The position numbers were made by a program, and so were the translations under genes. Shown one piece after another: positions 35,506 to 46,230 of a stretch of DNA of 64,000 bases. The notes beneath the pieces are model-generated. The model worked only from the letters and a program-made list of their open reading frames with translations. It searched no databases and was not told the DNA's origin. How positions within the stretch are numbered: position 1 is the first letter of the stretch; every line of letters begins with the position of its first letter. The stretch covers positions 254,603 to 318,602 of the forward strand of contig BGKB01000083.1 of assembly GCA_003116975.1 (NCBI GenBank), written 5' to 3'. Source of the DNA: Aurantiochytrium sp. KH105. Lineage: Eukaryota; Sar; Bigyra; Thraustochytrida; Thraustochytriidae.

Positions 35506-38132
35506 ATGTGCGCTGCGCGGGATGACCTCGAGGAGGAGGCGGCTCGCGCCGTGGCGCGGCTGGAGGACGAGGCGCCGGGGCCCAACGTGCTGCGCGTGCT
35601 GGTGGCGACGGACAACCATCTTGGCTACAAGGAGAATGACCCCGTGCGAGGCGAGGTAGGTTCAGGCAGCGCAGCGAGCAAGAGGCAGTCAAGGGATAAA
35701 CAAGGCTAACTTTGCGAGCTCGCTCGCTCGCTCGCTCACTCACTCGCTCACTCACTCACTCCGCTGGCTCGCTCGCTCACACACGCGCGCAGGACTCGTT
35801 TCGGACAATGGAAGAGATCTTTGAGATTGGCAGACGATGCCACGTGGACATGGCAGTGCTCGGCGGCGACCTCTTTCATATCAACAAGCCAACGAGGAGC
35901 ACCATGGTGCGCACAATGGAAATCTTCCGCAAACACACGCGCGGCGGTCGCGATCTCGACCTCATTGTGCGTGGCAAATTCGGTCGCACAACCGAGGAGG
36001 GCGTGAACTTCGAAGACGAGAATCAAGCCGTTGATCTTCCCGTCTTTATCATCCATGGCAACCACGATGACCCGACCCGCGATGGTGGACAGTTCCAGGC
36101 CTTGTCGGCCTTGGACCTGCTCCAGTCCAACGGTCTCGTTAATTACTTTGGTCGTGTGCAGAAAATGGACGACGCCGTCTTGGAACCCGTGCTTATCGAA
36201 AAAGGCTCTGCTAAACTTCGACTCTATGGTATGGGCTGGATTCGCGATGAACGCATGCACCGCATGTTTTCCAAAGGCCAAGTTTCCTTCAAGCGTCACC
36301 ACCCGGGAAATCTGGAGGAAGAAGAAAGCGAGGGTGGCAACAATGGAAACGAAGAGGATGAGGACAATAGCATGTCAGGTGAGGGCGCGAGCGCCCGTGA
36401 TCGGGACTGGCTCAATGTCTTTATGGTACACCAGAACCGCGACTTTAAGGGTCGTGGCGCCAAGAATTGCTTCAATGATGAGATGATTCCTGCATTTATT
36501 AATCTTGTGTTCTTTGGACATGAGCATGAGAGCATGATCGAACCGCAGGAAAGCATCAAGAATCCCGAGACCTTTTTGTCCCAGCCGGGGTCCTCTGTGG
36601 CGACGAGTCTCATCGCCGCCGAGGCCGAGCCCAAACACGTGGGCATCATGGAAATTCAGATCGATCCAGAGACTGGAGTCGCAAAATTTGATCTTACCCC
36701 GGTGCGTCTACGGACTGTGCGGCCATTCATCATGGATGAGATTGTCCTCGAAGATATTGATGCACTCGACAGGGACGCCAGCGAAGCCGACAAGGTCGAT
36801 GCAGTCCAACGCGTCATCTCCATCAAGGTAAGCGAGATGATCGAGCAAGCGCGGGAGTCCTTTCGCGAGCTCAATCCCACTGCATCTGCCTCCGAGGTGA
36901 AAAAGATGTTACCTCTTATTCGGCTTCGTGTGGAGCATACCTCGTTTCCGGTGCTCAATCTGCAGCGCTTTGGCGACAAATTCATCGGCAAGGTGGCCAA
37001 TCCCAAGGATTTGGTCTTCTTCTTCAGACGTCGCAAGCTGCGCGAGCGCGGCACCAAGAGCGAGGGCGGTCTCGATGACGAGGTCGATGTAACCGCCGAC
37101 GAAATCTCTGCAGGGACGCGCATTAACGGACTCATTGAAGACATTCTCAGCGGCGACAACAAGCTCACATTTATTCCCGATAGGGAGCTTCACTTTAATA
37201 TTCAGGAATACGTCGAAAAGGGGGAAGCTCGTCTCCTCGAGACGTATCTTGACGACTACATCAAGACCAGTCAAGCTTTGATCTTGCGTCAACATGGCGC
37301 GTCCAAGGACGACGATAACGAAAATGGCGACGACGATGCTTTTCCCGAAGACGACGAGAAAATCTTCCAAGAGGACAGTATTCTTGAGCAGGTCCGCAAG
37401 GTTGCTGACAAGCGCAACCGCAATGCCTCGCTTCGGCTTTCCAAGGCTCTCGATCCAAAGGATAACGAGGCAGCGTCCAAGGACACCAGGACCCAGCCGT
37501 CGATCAAGTCTGCTCCTGGAAAGAAAAAGGCTTCTACTTCTTCCTCCTCCTCCTCCTCATCTGCGCTTCGGCAGACGACGTTGTCAAGCTTTAGTCGGCA
37601 GCAGAATGATTCTGACGACTCTGAAGCTGACGACTTTGCGGCGGTTCAATACGACGATGTCAGCGACAGTGAGCAAGGTTACAGTGGAGGAAAAGTCGCC
37701 AAGGGTAAGCCCCTTCGCAAAGGCCGTCAGACCAAGTCTGCTACGTCAGCCAAGTCTTCTGCAGCTTCCAAGAGCAAGAGCACGGCCACGAGCACGAGCA
37801 CTGCGAGGAAAAAAAGGCCCGTTGCTGACATCGTGCTTGATTCGAGCGACGACGACGACGACGATGCTGTTTATGTGGGAAATGACAAAGATGACGAGGA
37901 TTCTGACGAGGATTCTGACGAGGAAGAGTTTGGAGCTCGTGCTCGCGCTCGTGCAAAGTCGAGGCGTTTGCCACCGTCGCGTCAGCAAAGCGCGGCGCAG
38001 CCCAAGGGAAAAGCCACACGAGGGCGTAGAGCCGCCCGGAAATCTGTCTCGTACGCAGAAAGCGCTGATGAGATTGAAGACAGTGCCGACGAATCCGTTC
38101 CAAGCCCGAAAAGTAAGCGTCGTCGACGCTAG
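35506..38132 (+). CDS. MRE11: Double-strand-break repair nuclease MRE11
   Basis: Exon 1 is 35506-35655 (50 codons) and exon 2 is 35793-38132, joined across a 137-nt intron (donor gtaggt, acceptor cgcgcag); 829 residues. The junction restores VRGE-DSFRTMEEIFEIG. Phosphodiesterase motifs are all present: TDNHLGY, GGDLFHINKP, HGNHDDP, VHQNRD and FGHEHES. The DNA-binding capping region follows to about residue 480. The long C-terminus is acidic/Ser-rich with poly-Ser, poly-Asp and basic patches, as in eukaryotic MRE11. It acts with RAD50 and NBS1 in end sensing and resection. The catalytic part is well conserved; the tail is more repetitive than usual. Confidence 0.93.
35656..35792 (+). other. 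MRE11 intron 1 with (GCTC/ACTC)n repeat
   Basis: 137-nt GT-AG intron. A tetranucleotide pyrimidine-rich array (about 35717-35782) occupies the region before the acceptor and may serve as the polypyrimidine tract. Confidence 0.85.
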
Positions 38133-38283
38133 TTTTTTTTTCTTCTTGCTTTCTTTCCCCCCATTCACAATCAAAGAAACAATCTCATGGACCAATTCAT
38201 CAATCAATCGAACAATTGAACAAGCAGAAAAATGAGCAAAGCTCTTACTAAAATCAATGAGCATGAAACAACGTGTGATCGTC

Positions 38284-41200
38284 TTACTTCTTCGCACTTT
38301 TGCGGCCAGCGCGAGAGAAAATGCGATCCTCAGCAATGGGGTCATAAGAGTCTCGGCGACGCCGATCTTCTCTTGGTGACGGACTGCGACTTCTGCTTCG
38401 TCTCCGGTTCCGATGATGACGTGACTGCTGTCGAGCTGGCGAGCGGCGTTTCTCCGCGCGCCTCCTTCGCATAACGACCTCGCTGTTTTCACTATCCGAA
38501 TCGCTGCTGGAAGAGTCTCTCTTTCTGTCCACAGTGCGCCACCGACGATCTCGGCTTGCTGAGCTGGAGGAGGACGCCGAGCTCGATGCACGAGAAGACT
38601 CACTTTTGTCACCATCATCCGAATCAGAACTTTGACTACGATCCCGATGATGCCGGCGTCTATGGTTGCTTCGGCGGTGTGTATTCGACGATTTGATCTT
38701 TTTCGACTTTTTCGCAGCTTTCCGCTTGGGCGACTTGCGTCTTCCGCGACTTCTCCGGCGCCTCGAATCGTTGTCGTCGCTATCCTCGTCATCGTCACTC
38801 CTTGTGAATGCTTCGGCGATGATGGCTCGAAGGGCCCCTTCGCCTTCGCTTCGCAAGCTTGCTTGCTTAACCCCAAACTCCCAGTCGTCATCAGGAGCGT
38901 ACAGAGCAGCTGACGATGACGCATACATAGGATTGCTCTCATGAGCGTGCGGTATGTATCTGTCTGTATGAGATCGTAGGGTGGCCGCAAAGCGAGCCTG
39001 TGCACGTTGTCGTGTTTTGGCATTTGCCGCATGATCCACAACGCGGTGCGCGGTGGACCCTGCGTGGTCATAAAAGACTTCAGGGTCTTGTTGAGTAAGA
39101 ACGGCACGCCAAGCTTGCTGCGAGATGCCGTCTGCTAGCTGATCGTCATCTGCAGCTTCACAGATGCCAAGATACTCGGCGCTTTGTCGAGGCGTCGCGC
39201 TGCCTCGCAGCCATGCCTTGACTTTGGCGTCACCAGCGCGAGCCTCTGTATCAGATATTGCTAACGCTTTGGGTGTGAGCATATGTGCAATCGAGTGGTG
39301 CCGAAGCGGCCCTCTGAAGCCATCGTACCCGCTTCCGTCAACAATGGTTCGCGCTTCCTCTCGATCGTTGTCTTCTTCCTCGGAACGATGATTTCTTCGT
39401 CGGCTTGGGGAACGACGACGTCGAAGCCTTCGTTGTCTGTCCTGGGCAATGACGATATCTGCAGCCTCGCGCGAAGCGGCGCGATCTTGGCGAGAGACAA
39501 TCCACCGCAAGAGGTCTTTGTAATGCACAAGATCAGCATTATCGAATTGCGCAAAACGCCTCGCAAGCATGGCCACCTCGACCTCCGTCACAGGAAGAGC
39601 AAGTACGCGCGCAGCCTCGCGGAACTCTCTCCTCGACACACGTCCATCATCCGCGAGGTCATAGACCCGGAACACATCCACATAGTCGGTACCATCGGCC
39701 TGAACTTCGCGCAATCTCCGTAGCACGCGCGCGGCAAGCTGGTCCAGTTCCAAGTCAGAGAACCCGGCAAAATGTACAAAGCCGGCGTAATCAACTTCGT
39801 CACGTGCTCGAGGGTCGAATCTTGCAAGGAGAGTCCTCCGTTCGCTTGCGCTAAATCGGAGCCCGAGTTTACTAAGGCCGGTGAAAAATTCTGCTTGTGT
39901 GCAGTGCGAGCGTCCGGAGGAGTCAAAGTTAGCAAAGACGGCTTGCAAGTCTAGATCCGCACCTGCTTCGTGCAAAAGAGCAGCTGTGCGAATAGAATTG
40001 CGAATGCTCGCTTCTAGGCCAGACAGGTCATGATCTTGTATCGCGCCTGCCTCGCCGTGAGGCGCCACAAAGTCGAGAAAGGCAACATAATCGATGCGAC
40101 CAGCCTGCTGCCGTTGCTCGCTTTTGCGTCGTTGGAAACGCGACATGAGGCGTCGCAGCTCCGACTCGCGCAGACGCAGCCCCAGCGTACGCAGGCAGGT
40201 TTGTCGGAAATCAACGCGGGAAATCTCACCCTTATCTCTTTTGTCGAGGGCGCGGAAGGCAGCCCAGGCGCTCACGCCGCGCGCGGCCGCCACCCGCAGT
40301 TGGGCCTGAATTGCGCGAGCCAAGGCCTCTTCAGCATGCATGAGGGCCTCAAACTTTCCATAGTCAACACGCGGTCCGAGAGTCTCCTGACGCGGGCCCT
40401 CGAGGTCTCCATTCCGCGGAGCGCACAGGCTCGCCACGGCGCGAAGATCCTCCATGGGCACCACGAGGCCCAACTTGCGAACAGCGGAAATGTACTGCGG
40501 GAAGGACACCGTGCCGTCGCCCGCGCGGTCAATCTCCTCAAAAGGTTTGCGTACATCAGCGGCCTCGCGTCGTGTCTCGGCGAGCTCGAGTAATTGCTGC
40601 CGGACTCGGTCAAGTGCGTCAGATGCGTCGGTCGCAGGGTCCCGGGTACCCGCGGCGCGAGCTGCTCGACCATTGATTCCAGCGCCGCTGCGTGCGAGAC
40701 GCAAGAGCTCGACATAGTCAATTTGTCCCGCTGGCGTGTTGGGAGCGAGGATGCGGGTTCTTCGCTCCAGGAGAGATACCTCGGCGTCTGTCAGCGTGCA
40801 TCCGAGAAGCGCGCACGCTTTTGCTACGCTCTTGAGCGAGACGAGAGTTGAGTCTTTTGCGGCAAAAAGCTCAAAGGCGTCGACAGGGCGCATATTGCGT
40901 CCTCGAGCTCGCCGAAGCGCCTTTTCAAGGCGAAGCAAGACCTCGTCTGCGCTGTCAAAGATACCCGACTGAGCTACAGAGCTTTCCGTGTATCCTTGGC
41001 CACGCTCCAAGAGATCGATGAGGCGCTTCCAATCTGCGGACCCAGTGCCCTTGGGGTCAAGTACGGCACAGAGCTCGTCAAAGTGATGGCGTGGAAGCTG
41101 TCGGATCTGGGCTGCGCGAAATGCGTCCTGGAGAGACGCGAGCGAAATGCGGCCGGGGCGTGTAGGAATGTCTGCAAAGTCCTCGAGAAGGGCGGGAAAG

Positions 41201-42597
41201 CTAAAGACGGCGCCACCATGTTTGGCTGCCGCAGCTTTGGCACGTCGGATGCCACGTCGAAGCACAGCAAGTGCCTCTTGCAGCGCAGGCGTCCAGTCAG
41301 CTTCCACAAGACCTGGGGAAGAGGCGAGACTCTCTGTCTCGTCAAAGTCTAAGATGTGGCGCGGCGGCGAGGGCTCGACCACACGCGCTCGCACGCGAAA
41401 AAGAGGGACTCGCCGCTCATAACTTCCGTCTTCGAATTTTATCTCGAGTGTCTTGCCGTCGCGATTGAGGCGCTCCACCACCGCAGGAAGCCAGGTATTA
41501 CCTCCCAGGAACTGTGCTTCAACGTCTTGGCCCGGATGAAATCGCGTGCGCAAAGGGGAGCGTGACCTCCTGGGCGAGCCGGCAAACGGGACTATGGCGG
41601 TGTTTTCGGATTCTACGTGGTCCAAAAAGGACTTGATTCTGCGAAAAGGGATTTTATTGTCATTGCCGGGGTCGAAGTGGCGCGTAATCCGGGACCACTC
41701 GCGTCTCGAGCACGAGGCTCCAAGGTCAGTGAGAATGCGAATGACTTGCTTTCGCGAGAATGTGAGATGTCGCTCGCTCTGGCCGTCGAGAGGCGCAGTG
41801 AGGAGAGAGGCCCAGCCGTCCTGGGCACACTTGCTTCTGATTTGAGCTTCCACACTTTCCATAAGGGTCTGCACGGAGTTCATATCCGGGGAAAGCGAGC
41901 GCGCTGAGTCGTGATCGCTACGCTCACTACTTGCTGAGCTGGCCACACTGCTTGTTGTACTTTGCGTATCCGGTTCAGATTCATCGTCGGGGTCTGCGCC
42001 AAAGCCTTGGAACCGGGGCAAGGAATTATGGTCTTCGACGTAGGTTTCGAGATCGCGAAGTGAGTCTGCAAGTAAGGCGCCAAGACCGACCTTTGCACGG
42101 GCCTCGCATCGCTCGCCTGAGAGCACGTGAATTGCAGTACTGAGGCTCGTGCGCACGTTGCACAGGGGAAGCTGAGCGGTTGCACGATACTCGTAGCGAT
42201 CGAATTCGGTTCGTGCATAGATTGAAATTGTAATATGACTTGATCGGCTCCACTGATCAAAGGCCGCGCACCATTCATTCCAATCAACTTTGAGTGAGAT
42301 GCGTCGCGTTTTTTGCCTTGCGGCCTGGGTAGATGGAGATCGAGCTCGAAAAAGTGAAAGTCTGCCGGGTGACTTGGCGTTTTGAGAAGTAGCCTTGGTC
42401 TTAATCACGTGGGATCGTTTGGTCTCTCCGCAGCACGATACTTCGGCAAAGACTGCCCACGTGGACTTGTCGTCTTCTCTGTTCGCGTTGCGGGTTCGTG
42501 AGCGTCCACGACGTCTCGGAGATCGCTCATGGTGTTGCTCGGGCACCGCAACTGAAAGTGTCGCGGTGCGGAGCTGGACTGCGAGTCTGCGTGTCAT
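38284..42597 (-). CDS. Large protein with degenerate EF-hand repeats, Tudor-like module and RS-rich tail
   Basis: 1437 residues from ATG 42597. Residues about 1-190 have a C2-like look (TWAVFAEVSC, ISLKVDWNEW, ITISIYART). A Tudor/agenet-like module at about 352-405 reads PGQDVEAQFLGGNTWLPAVVERL then EIKFEDGSYERRV. From about 240 to 1130 there are many paired EF-hand-like units (FEEIDRAGDGTVSFPQYI, FRALDKRDKGEISRVDF, FANFDSSGRSHCTQAEFF, VYDLADDGRVSRREF). Several loops lack calcium ligands. The C-terminal 200 residues are Arg/Ser/Asp-rich like splicing or axonemal tails. Some EF-hand proteins of this type are ciliary microtubule-associated, but the function is unknown. Confidence 0.6.
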   Translation of the reverse strand: MTRRLAVQLRTATLSVAVPEQHHERSPRRRGRSRTRNANREDDKSTWAVFAEVSCCGETKRSHVIKTKATSQNAKSPGRLSLFRARSPSTQAARQKTRRISLKVDWNEWCAAFDQWSRSSHITISIYARTEFDRYEYRATAQLPLCNVRTSLSTAIHVLSGERCEARAKVGLGALLADSLRDLETYVEDHNSLPRFQGFGADPDDESEPDTQSTTSSVASSASSERSDHDSARSLSPDMNSVQTLMESVEAQIRSKCAQDGWASLLTAPLDGQSERHLTFSRKQVIRILTDLGASCSRREWSRITRHFDPGNDNKIPFRRIKSFLDHVESENTAIVPFAGSPRRSRSPLRTRFHPGQDVEAQFLGGNTWLPAVVERLNRDGKTLEIKFEDGSYERRVPLFRVRARVVEPSPPRHILDFDETESLASSPGLVEADWTPALQEALAVLRRGIRRAKAAAAKHGGAVFSFPALLEDFADIPTRPGRISLASLQDAFRAAQIRQLPRHHFDELCAVLDPKGTGSADWKRLIDLLERGQGYTESSVAQSGIFDSADEVLLRLEKALRRARGRNMRPVDAFELFAAKDSTLVSLKSVAKACALLGCTLTDAEVSLLERRTRILAPNTPAGQIDYVELLRLARSGAGINGRAARAAGTRDPATDASDALDRVRQQLLELAETRREAADVRKPFEEIDRAGDGTVSFPQYISAVRKLGLVVPMEDLRAVASLCAPRNGDLEGPRQETLGPRVDYGKFEALMHAEEALARAIQAQLRVAAARGVSAWAAFRALDKRDKGEISRVDFRQTCLRTLGLRLRESELRRLMSRFQRRKSEQRQQAGRIDYVAFLDFVAPHGEAGAIQDHDLSGLEASIRNSIRTAALLHEAGADLDLQAVFANFDSSGRSHCTQAEFFTGLSKLGLRFSASERRTLLARFDPRARDEVDYAGFVHFAGFSDLELDQLAARVLRRLREVQADGTDYVDVFRVYDLADDGRVSRREFREAARVLALPVTEVEVAMLARRFAQFDNADLVHYKDLLRWIVSRQDRAASREAADIVIAQDRQRRLRRRRSPSRRRNHRSEEEDNDREEARTIVDGSGYDGFRGPLRHHSIAHMLTPKALAISDTEARAGDAKVKAWLRGSATPRQSAEYLGICEAADDDQLADGISQQAWRAVLTQQDPEVFYDHAGSTAHRVVDHAANAKTRQRAQARFAATLRSHTDRYIPHAHESNPMYASSSAALYAPDDDWEFGVKQASLRSEGEGALRAIIAEAFTRSDDDEDSDDNDSRRRRSRGRRKSPKRKAAKKSKKIKSSNTHRRSNHRRRHHRDRSQSSDSDDGDKSESSRASSSASSSSSASRDRRWRTVDRKRDSSSSDSDSENSEVVMRRRRAEKRRSPARQQSRHHRNRRRSRSRSPSPREDRRRRDSYDPIAEDRIFSRAGRKSAKK

Positions 42598-43046
42598 GGT
42601 ATCTATCTACGCACCGCGCCTCCCTCTTTTGCGAAAGCGTAGCACTTTTGCGATGGCACGTCTTGCGTGCTCGTCCTTGTTGGTGCTTGTGCGAAGGCTC
42701 GCGCATCTGAACAACACGATTGGGAGGGCGGGAAAAAAAATAGCCGTTGGGTCAGATTTCTAATATTCTAGTAGTCACTGTGGCACTCACTGGCAGTCAC
42801 TCTTGGCATGGCTGTATATGACTGTGGCACTATGGAATTGGCACGGTGACTGTGGGCGCTATGCATGGGCTCGCTTGCTCGAGGATTGCTTTCTGACGTC
42901 TTAAACTACAGAGTCATGAACCGGATGGCTTATTGCAAATGCATGACAATCTTCCTTTCCTTCTTTTTATTCTTCTTTTTTGGGGATATGAGGCATGAGT
43001 CTTGATGGAAACAGAGTTGTAAAATACGTGTGAGTGAAACATTAAC
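42598..43046. other. Intergenic region between two minus-strand genes
   Basis: 449 nt holding the promoter of the EF-hand-like gene and the 3' end of the HIT gene. Imperfect repeats of a GTCACTGTGGCAC-like unit lie at about 42773-42862. No gene seen. Confidence 0.45.
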
Positions 43047-44153
43047 CTAGCGCACAAGTCCCAGGGATGGGTTTTTGAGAAGATCGGCACAGGCATGACC
43101 CTGCTCGAGAATGCGAAGGACTCGGTCGAGCGTCAGCCAGCCTTCAAGGTAGCGGGGGGAATATCCGAACTCCGTAAGGGGGCCCACGAGAAGATGACAG
43201 TGAAGATAGCCAATCGTGGGCGAAGCATGAAAGCCGAATTGGAGATTCTCGGGACGAAGCCAGTACAGAATATCATGACCCTTGAGCGTTTTGCCCGCCC
43301 ACTTTTCCTGAAAATAGGACTTGTTGGCGCACACAAAGGTCTCGCCACGTTCGCGCAAGTCGCGCAAGAGGGGAATGTCCTCTGGCAAGAGATCAAAGAC
43401 CCAACGTCGCACACCAGAGCCAGGAAAGATCTTATGCTCGACGTCGCCACGTGAGCGGCATGTGGCCTGCATGGCCTGCGCAGTGGGGATGAGTAACATG
43501 TGCCAGATCAGAGAGAGGTCAAGACCAGAGATGCCACGAAAGGCGAGAACCTTTGCGTCTTCAACGTAGAAGCCGTTTCTGCCCCCTCGTTCCGCGCCTG
43601 CAGGGAGGATTTCGCCCGAGGCAATTTGGACAAAGATATTTCCCAGGTCTTTGGCACGCTGAGAGAGCTGGGCATCGTACACAAAGTCTGCCGTTGGCGT
43701 TGGATACTTGCCAGACCCCTGCGGCGAGGCGATCTGCGCGAGTGCCGAAGCTTCCTTTTCCTCGTGATCCATACTTAGTTTGTGAAAGAAACGCATGCCC
43801 TCATTGCGAAAGGCCTGGCGATTTGCGATTTCGAGCACGTCGGCGTCTGTGCTGAGGTTTTCCGAGGGTTGACTTTCTTTCTCGCAAGTCTTCTCGGGGC
43901 CCTCGGGTTCGTCGCACGAAGAATGTTCCAAGCGCAGGAACTTGCGTACGCGTCCAGATCGCGCGGGCGAGCACGCTTTTTTGTCACTCCAGCTCGAGGT
44001 TTGGCTTTCCAGGTCATCCTCTGCTGCGCAGGACCCGATGACTGCTGCCTTTCTCGCCGCAGCGTGTTGGACACCGTCTCCTTTAGGATCCAATGCCACG
44101 TTGCAGAGTTCCATATCATCGGTGAGTCTGCGCCCCACGTCGGCTGCAGACAT
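43047..44153 (-). CDS. HIT-fold (histidine triad) protein, DcpS-like C-terminal layout
   Basis: 368 residues from ATG 44153. The frame stays open to 45263, but that extension is Arg/Ala/Ser low complexity. A strong acceptor-like tract (tttttcctacctgcag) lies just upstream of the ATG, so the extension is probably intron and 5' UTR. Residues 1-130 are Ser/Glu-rich and disordered. The C-terminal 230 residues hold GFYVEDAKVLAFRGI, LLPEDIPLLRDL and FGFHASPTIGYLHCHLLVG. The last resembles the HIT motif His-x-His-x-His with Tyr in place of the first His; the central nucleophile-like His is kept. The order recalls scavenger decapping enzyme DcpS. Substrate unknown. Confidence 0.6.
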   Translation of the reverse strand: MSAADVGRRLTDDMELCNVALDPKGDGVQHAAARKAAVIGSCAAEDDLESQTSSWSDKKACSPARSGRVRKFLRLEHSSCDEPEGPEKTCEKESQPSENLSTDADVLEIANRQAFRNEGMRFFHKLSMDHEEKEASALAQIASPQGSGKYPTPTADFVYDAQLSQRAKDLGNIFVQIASGEILPAGAERGGRNGFYVEDAKVLAFRGISGLDLSLIWHMLLIPTAQAMQATCRSRGDVEHKIFPGSGVRRWVFDLLPEDIPLLRDLRERGETFVCANKSYFQEKWAGKTLKGHDILYWLRPENLQFGFHASPTIGYLHCHLLVGPLTEFGYSPRYLEGWLTLDRVLRILEQGHACADLLKNPSLGLVR

Positions 44154-44303
44154 TTTCAGAAACTCTCCTCGACGCGCAGCCGTGCAGCCCTGCAGGTAGG
44201 AAAAAGCGATCGCTTCTGGCGTCTTCGCTGCCTCCGGCGTCTCGCGAGTGCTCGCTATCCCCCAAATCGAGAAGAGCTCTTCGTTCTCCTGGCAACTATT
44301 CTC

Positions 44304-44350
44304 CGCTCTGCTCTGCGCTGCTCTGCGCTGCTCTGCGCTGCGCTGCGTTG
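44304..44350. repeat. GCTCTGC-type tandem repeat
   Basis: Short pentamer/heptamer repeats built on GCTCT and GCGCT in the 5' flank of the HIT gene. The same motif recurs near 55,759 and 62,419. Confidence 0.7.
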
Positions 44351-44961
44351 CTCCGCCTCGTCTGTCGCTCCGCCTGCTTGCTTCCTCGCCCGTCCGCCCG
44401 CCCGCTCGCGCGCCGCTCCGCTCCGCTCCGCTCTGCCTCCGCGCGTTTTCGCTTTCACTTTCGCGTTTTGCTTGGCCCCGCGGGCCTCGGCTTCTCCTGC
44501 TGCTGCTCCTCCTGCGCGCCTTCCTTGCCCGCGCTCTCCTCGTCCCCCTGCGCCTCCTCCTCGCGCGAGCTTTGTGCGCACGAAGACGCCGCCGATCTCC
44601 TCTTTTCGCCTCTTTCTTCGCCTCTTTTCGCCTCGCCTCGCCTCTCGACGCCGGCCGGGCCCAGGTCTGCTCTGCGGCCGCCGGGCAGCTGCGCTCGGCG
44701 AGCGGGGCGCGGCCGCTTTGCCTCGCCTGCGGCGCGCGGAGGCGAGAATGGGGGAAGACGCGCCGGCCGGCCTTCGATTCGACTTCTGCTCGCGTCTGCC
44801 ACAGTGTAGTGTATCGATCGCTGCGCCGCGGCGTGCCCGCCCGCACGTGCCGCGCGGCTGCGCTACGCTTTCTCGCGCCCGCGCTGGGCGCGCTGGGAGG
44901 GGGGAGGGCGGGCCTGGCCGGCTGGGCGAGGAGGTCGCAGTCGGCGGGACGATACGCTGGC

Positions 44962-45032
44962 GGCTTGGGTTGGCTTGGCTTGGGTTGGCTTGGGTTGGCT
45001 TGGGTTGGCGTGGCTTGGCGTGGCTTGGCTGG
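44962..45032. repeat. TTGGC/TTGGG tandem repeat
   Basis: About twelve pentamer units with occasional substitution. The reverse-complement motif CCAAG recurs at 53253-53285. Confidence 0.8.
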
Positions 45033-45760
45033 GGAGTGAGTGGACGAGTGGATGAATGAAGGGCGCAGCGCGTGCACGCGACACGACCAGCAGCAACGCA
45101 GGGCAAGCTGGCCGGGGCGGTCACCGCGGTGCACCGCAGGGCCACACTGTTGCGTCTGTGGCAGGCCAGGCTGCAGCCCTGGCAGGTGGATCGGATTGTC
45201 TGGCTCTCCGATCTCGAACCCTGGCTCGGCCTCGGACGGGTCTCCTGCGCGGCACAAGGACAAGCCTTCAGCCGTCTCGTCGCAGCCGTCTCGTCGCAGC
45301 CGGCCGGCACGGGGCTCGTTCGTGGCACGGGGCTCGCTCGCTCATGCAGCTGCAGACAGAGCGAGGATCCGCGCGCGGCAGAGAAGTTGGCGTGCGTGCC
45401 CCTCCATTGCGTTCCGCAGGTCGCTGTGGCTGTACGTACGTACGTAACAGCACAGCCTCCAGGATCGCAGCAGCCTGAGCCTTGCTGACTGAACGTTGCG
45501 AGGTAACCTTGTCACTTGAGGAGAGGAGATTGGAGAAGCCCGCGAGTTCAGAATCAGCGGTGGGCCGGCTGTGGACTGGACGAGCGAGCGAGGGAAAGAA
45601 AGCAAATCTCGACACGCGAGCCACACGAGCGGACGAACGAAGGACTTGCCGCCACGGCTTACGCACTTGTAGTACGCGATAAGGACGTTGATGACAATGA
45701 CCGGGCAGGGCAGGTCTGCTGCATCCCAGCGCGGGTAGGTAGGAGGGATGGATTGGGGTT

Positions 45761-45823
45761 ATGGATGGATGGATGGAGATGAATGGATGAATGGATGAAT
45801 GGATGAATGGATGAATGGATGAA
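45761..45823. repeat. GGAT/GAAT tetranucleotide array
   Basis: GGAT units followed by alternating GAAT and GGAT in intergenic DNA. A typical hypervariable microsatellite. Confidence 0.85.
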
Positions 45824-46230
45824 AAGGCGGAAATAACCCCTCGCGTCAGCGTTGAAATAGGCTGGAGGAACGGAGCCTCACGTGAATGCTTACTTATTCA
45901 AAGCCTTGAGAGAAGGAGTACGAATTGTTGGTGCCGTGAGTCGTGGAGTGCACAAAAAAGTGCGCGCAAGGACGCTTCTAGCGATGCGAAAGTCGCTTGT
46001 TTGAACACTCGTTCGTGCGTGCGTGCGTGCGTGCTGCCCTTGCTGCCAATATCTCAAGGAAGGAAAAAATGGGAGACTGTTGCAGAATCAGATGCATTCA
46101 TGTTTTTTTTTAAATTGTCGTGTACTGTAATGAGCTTCTCTTCTCTCCTCTTCTCTCCTCTCCTTTTGCCCCTATTCCATCTGCAGCGCACGTGCACAGC
46201 TCCTTGACCTGACAGTGAAGAACATGGTCG

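Larger units (their letters stand above)
44154..46230. other. 2.1-kb gene-free region: GC-rich 5' flank and simple repeats
   Basis: Lies between the HIT gene start and the TAF8 3' end, both on minus. Very GC-rich to about 45,100. It holds GCTCTGC repeats (44304-44350), TTGGC/TTGGG repeats (44962-45032), GAAT/GGAT tetramers (45761-45823) and a GTGC run (about 46016-46032). Long open frames on both strands are compositional and show no family motif. A first non-coding exon of the HIT gene may lie here. Confidence 0.5.

Noticed and set aside
37746-39107. 453-codon minus-strand frame spanning the MRE11 tail and the EF-hand gene 3' end
   Set aside because: Crosses two supported genes, low complexity, no motif.
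44255-45328. Open frames of 260-425 codons in the GC-rich gap
   Set aside because: Open on several frames at once because stop codons are rare in GC-rich sequence; Arg/Ala/Ser composition only.
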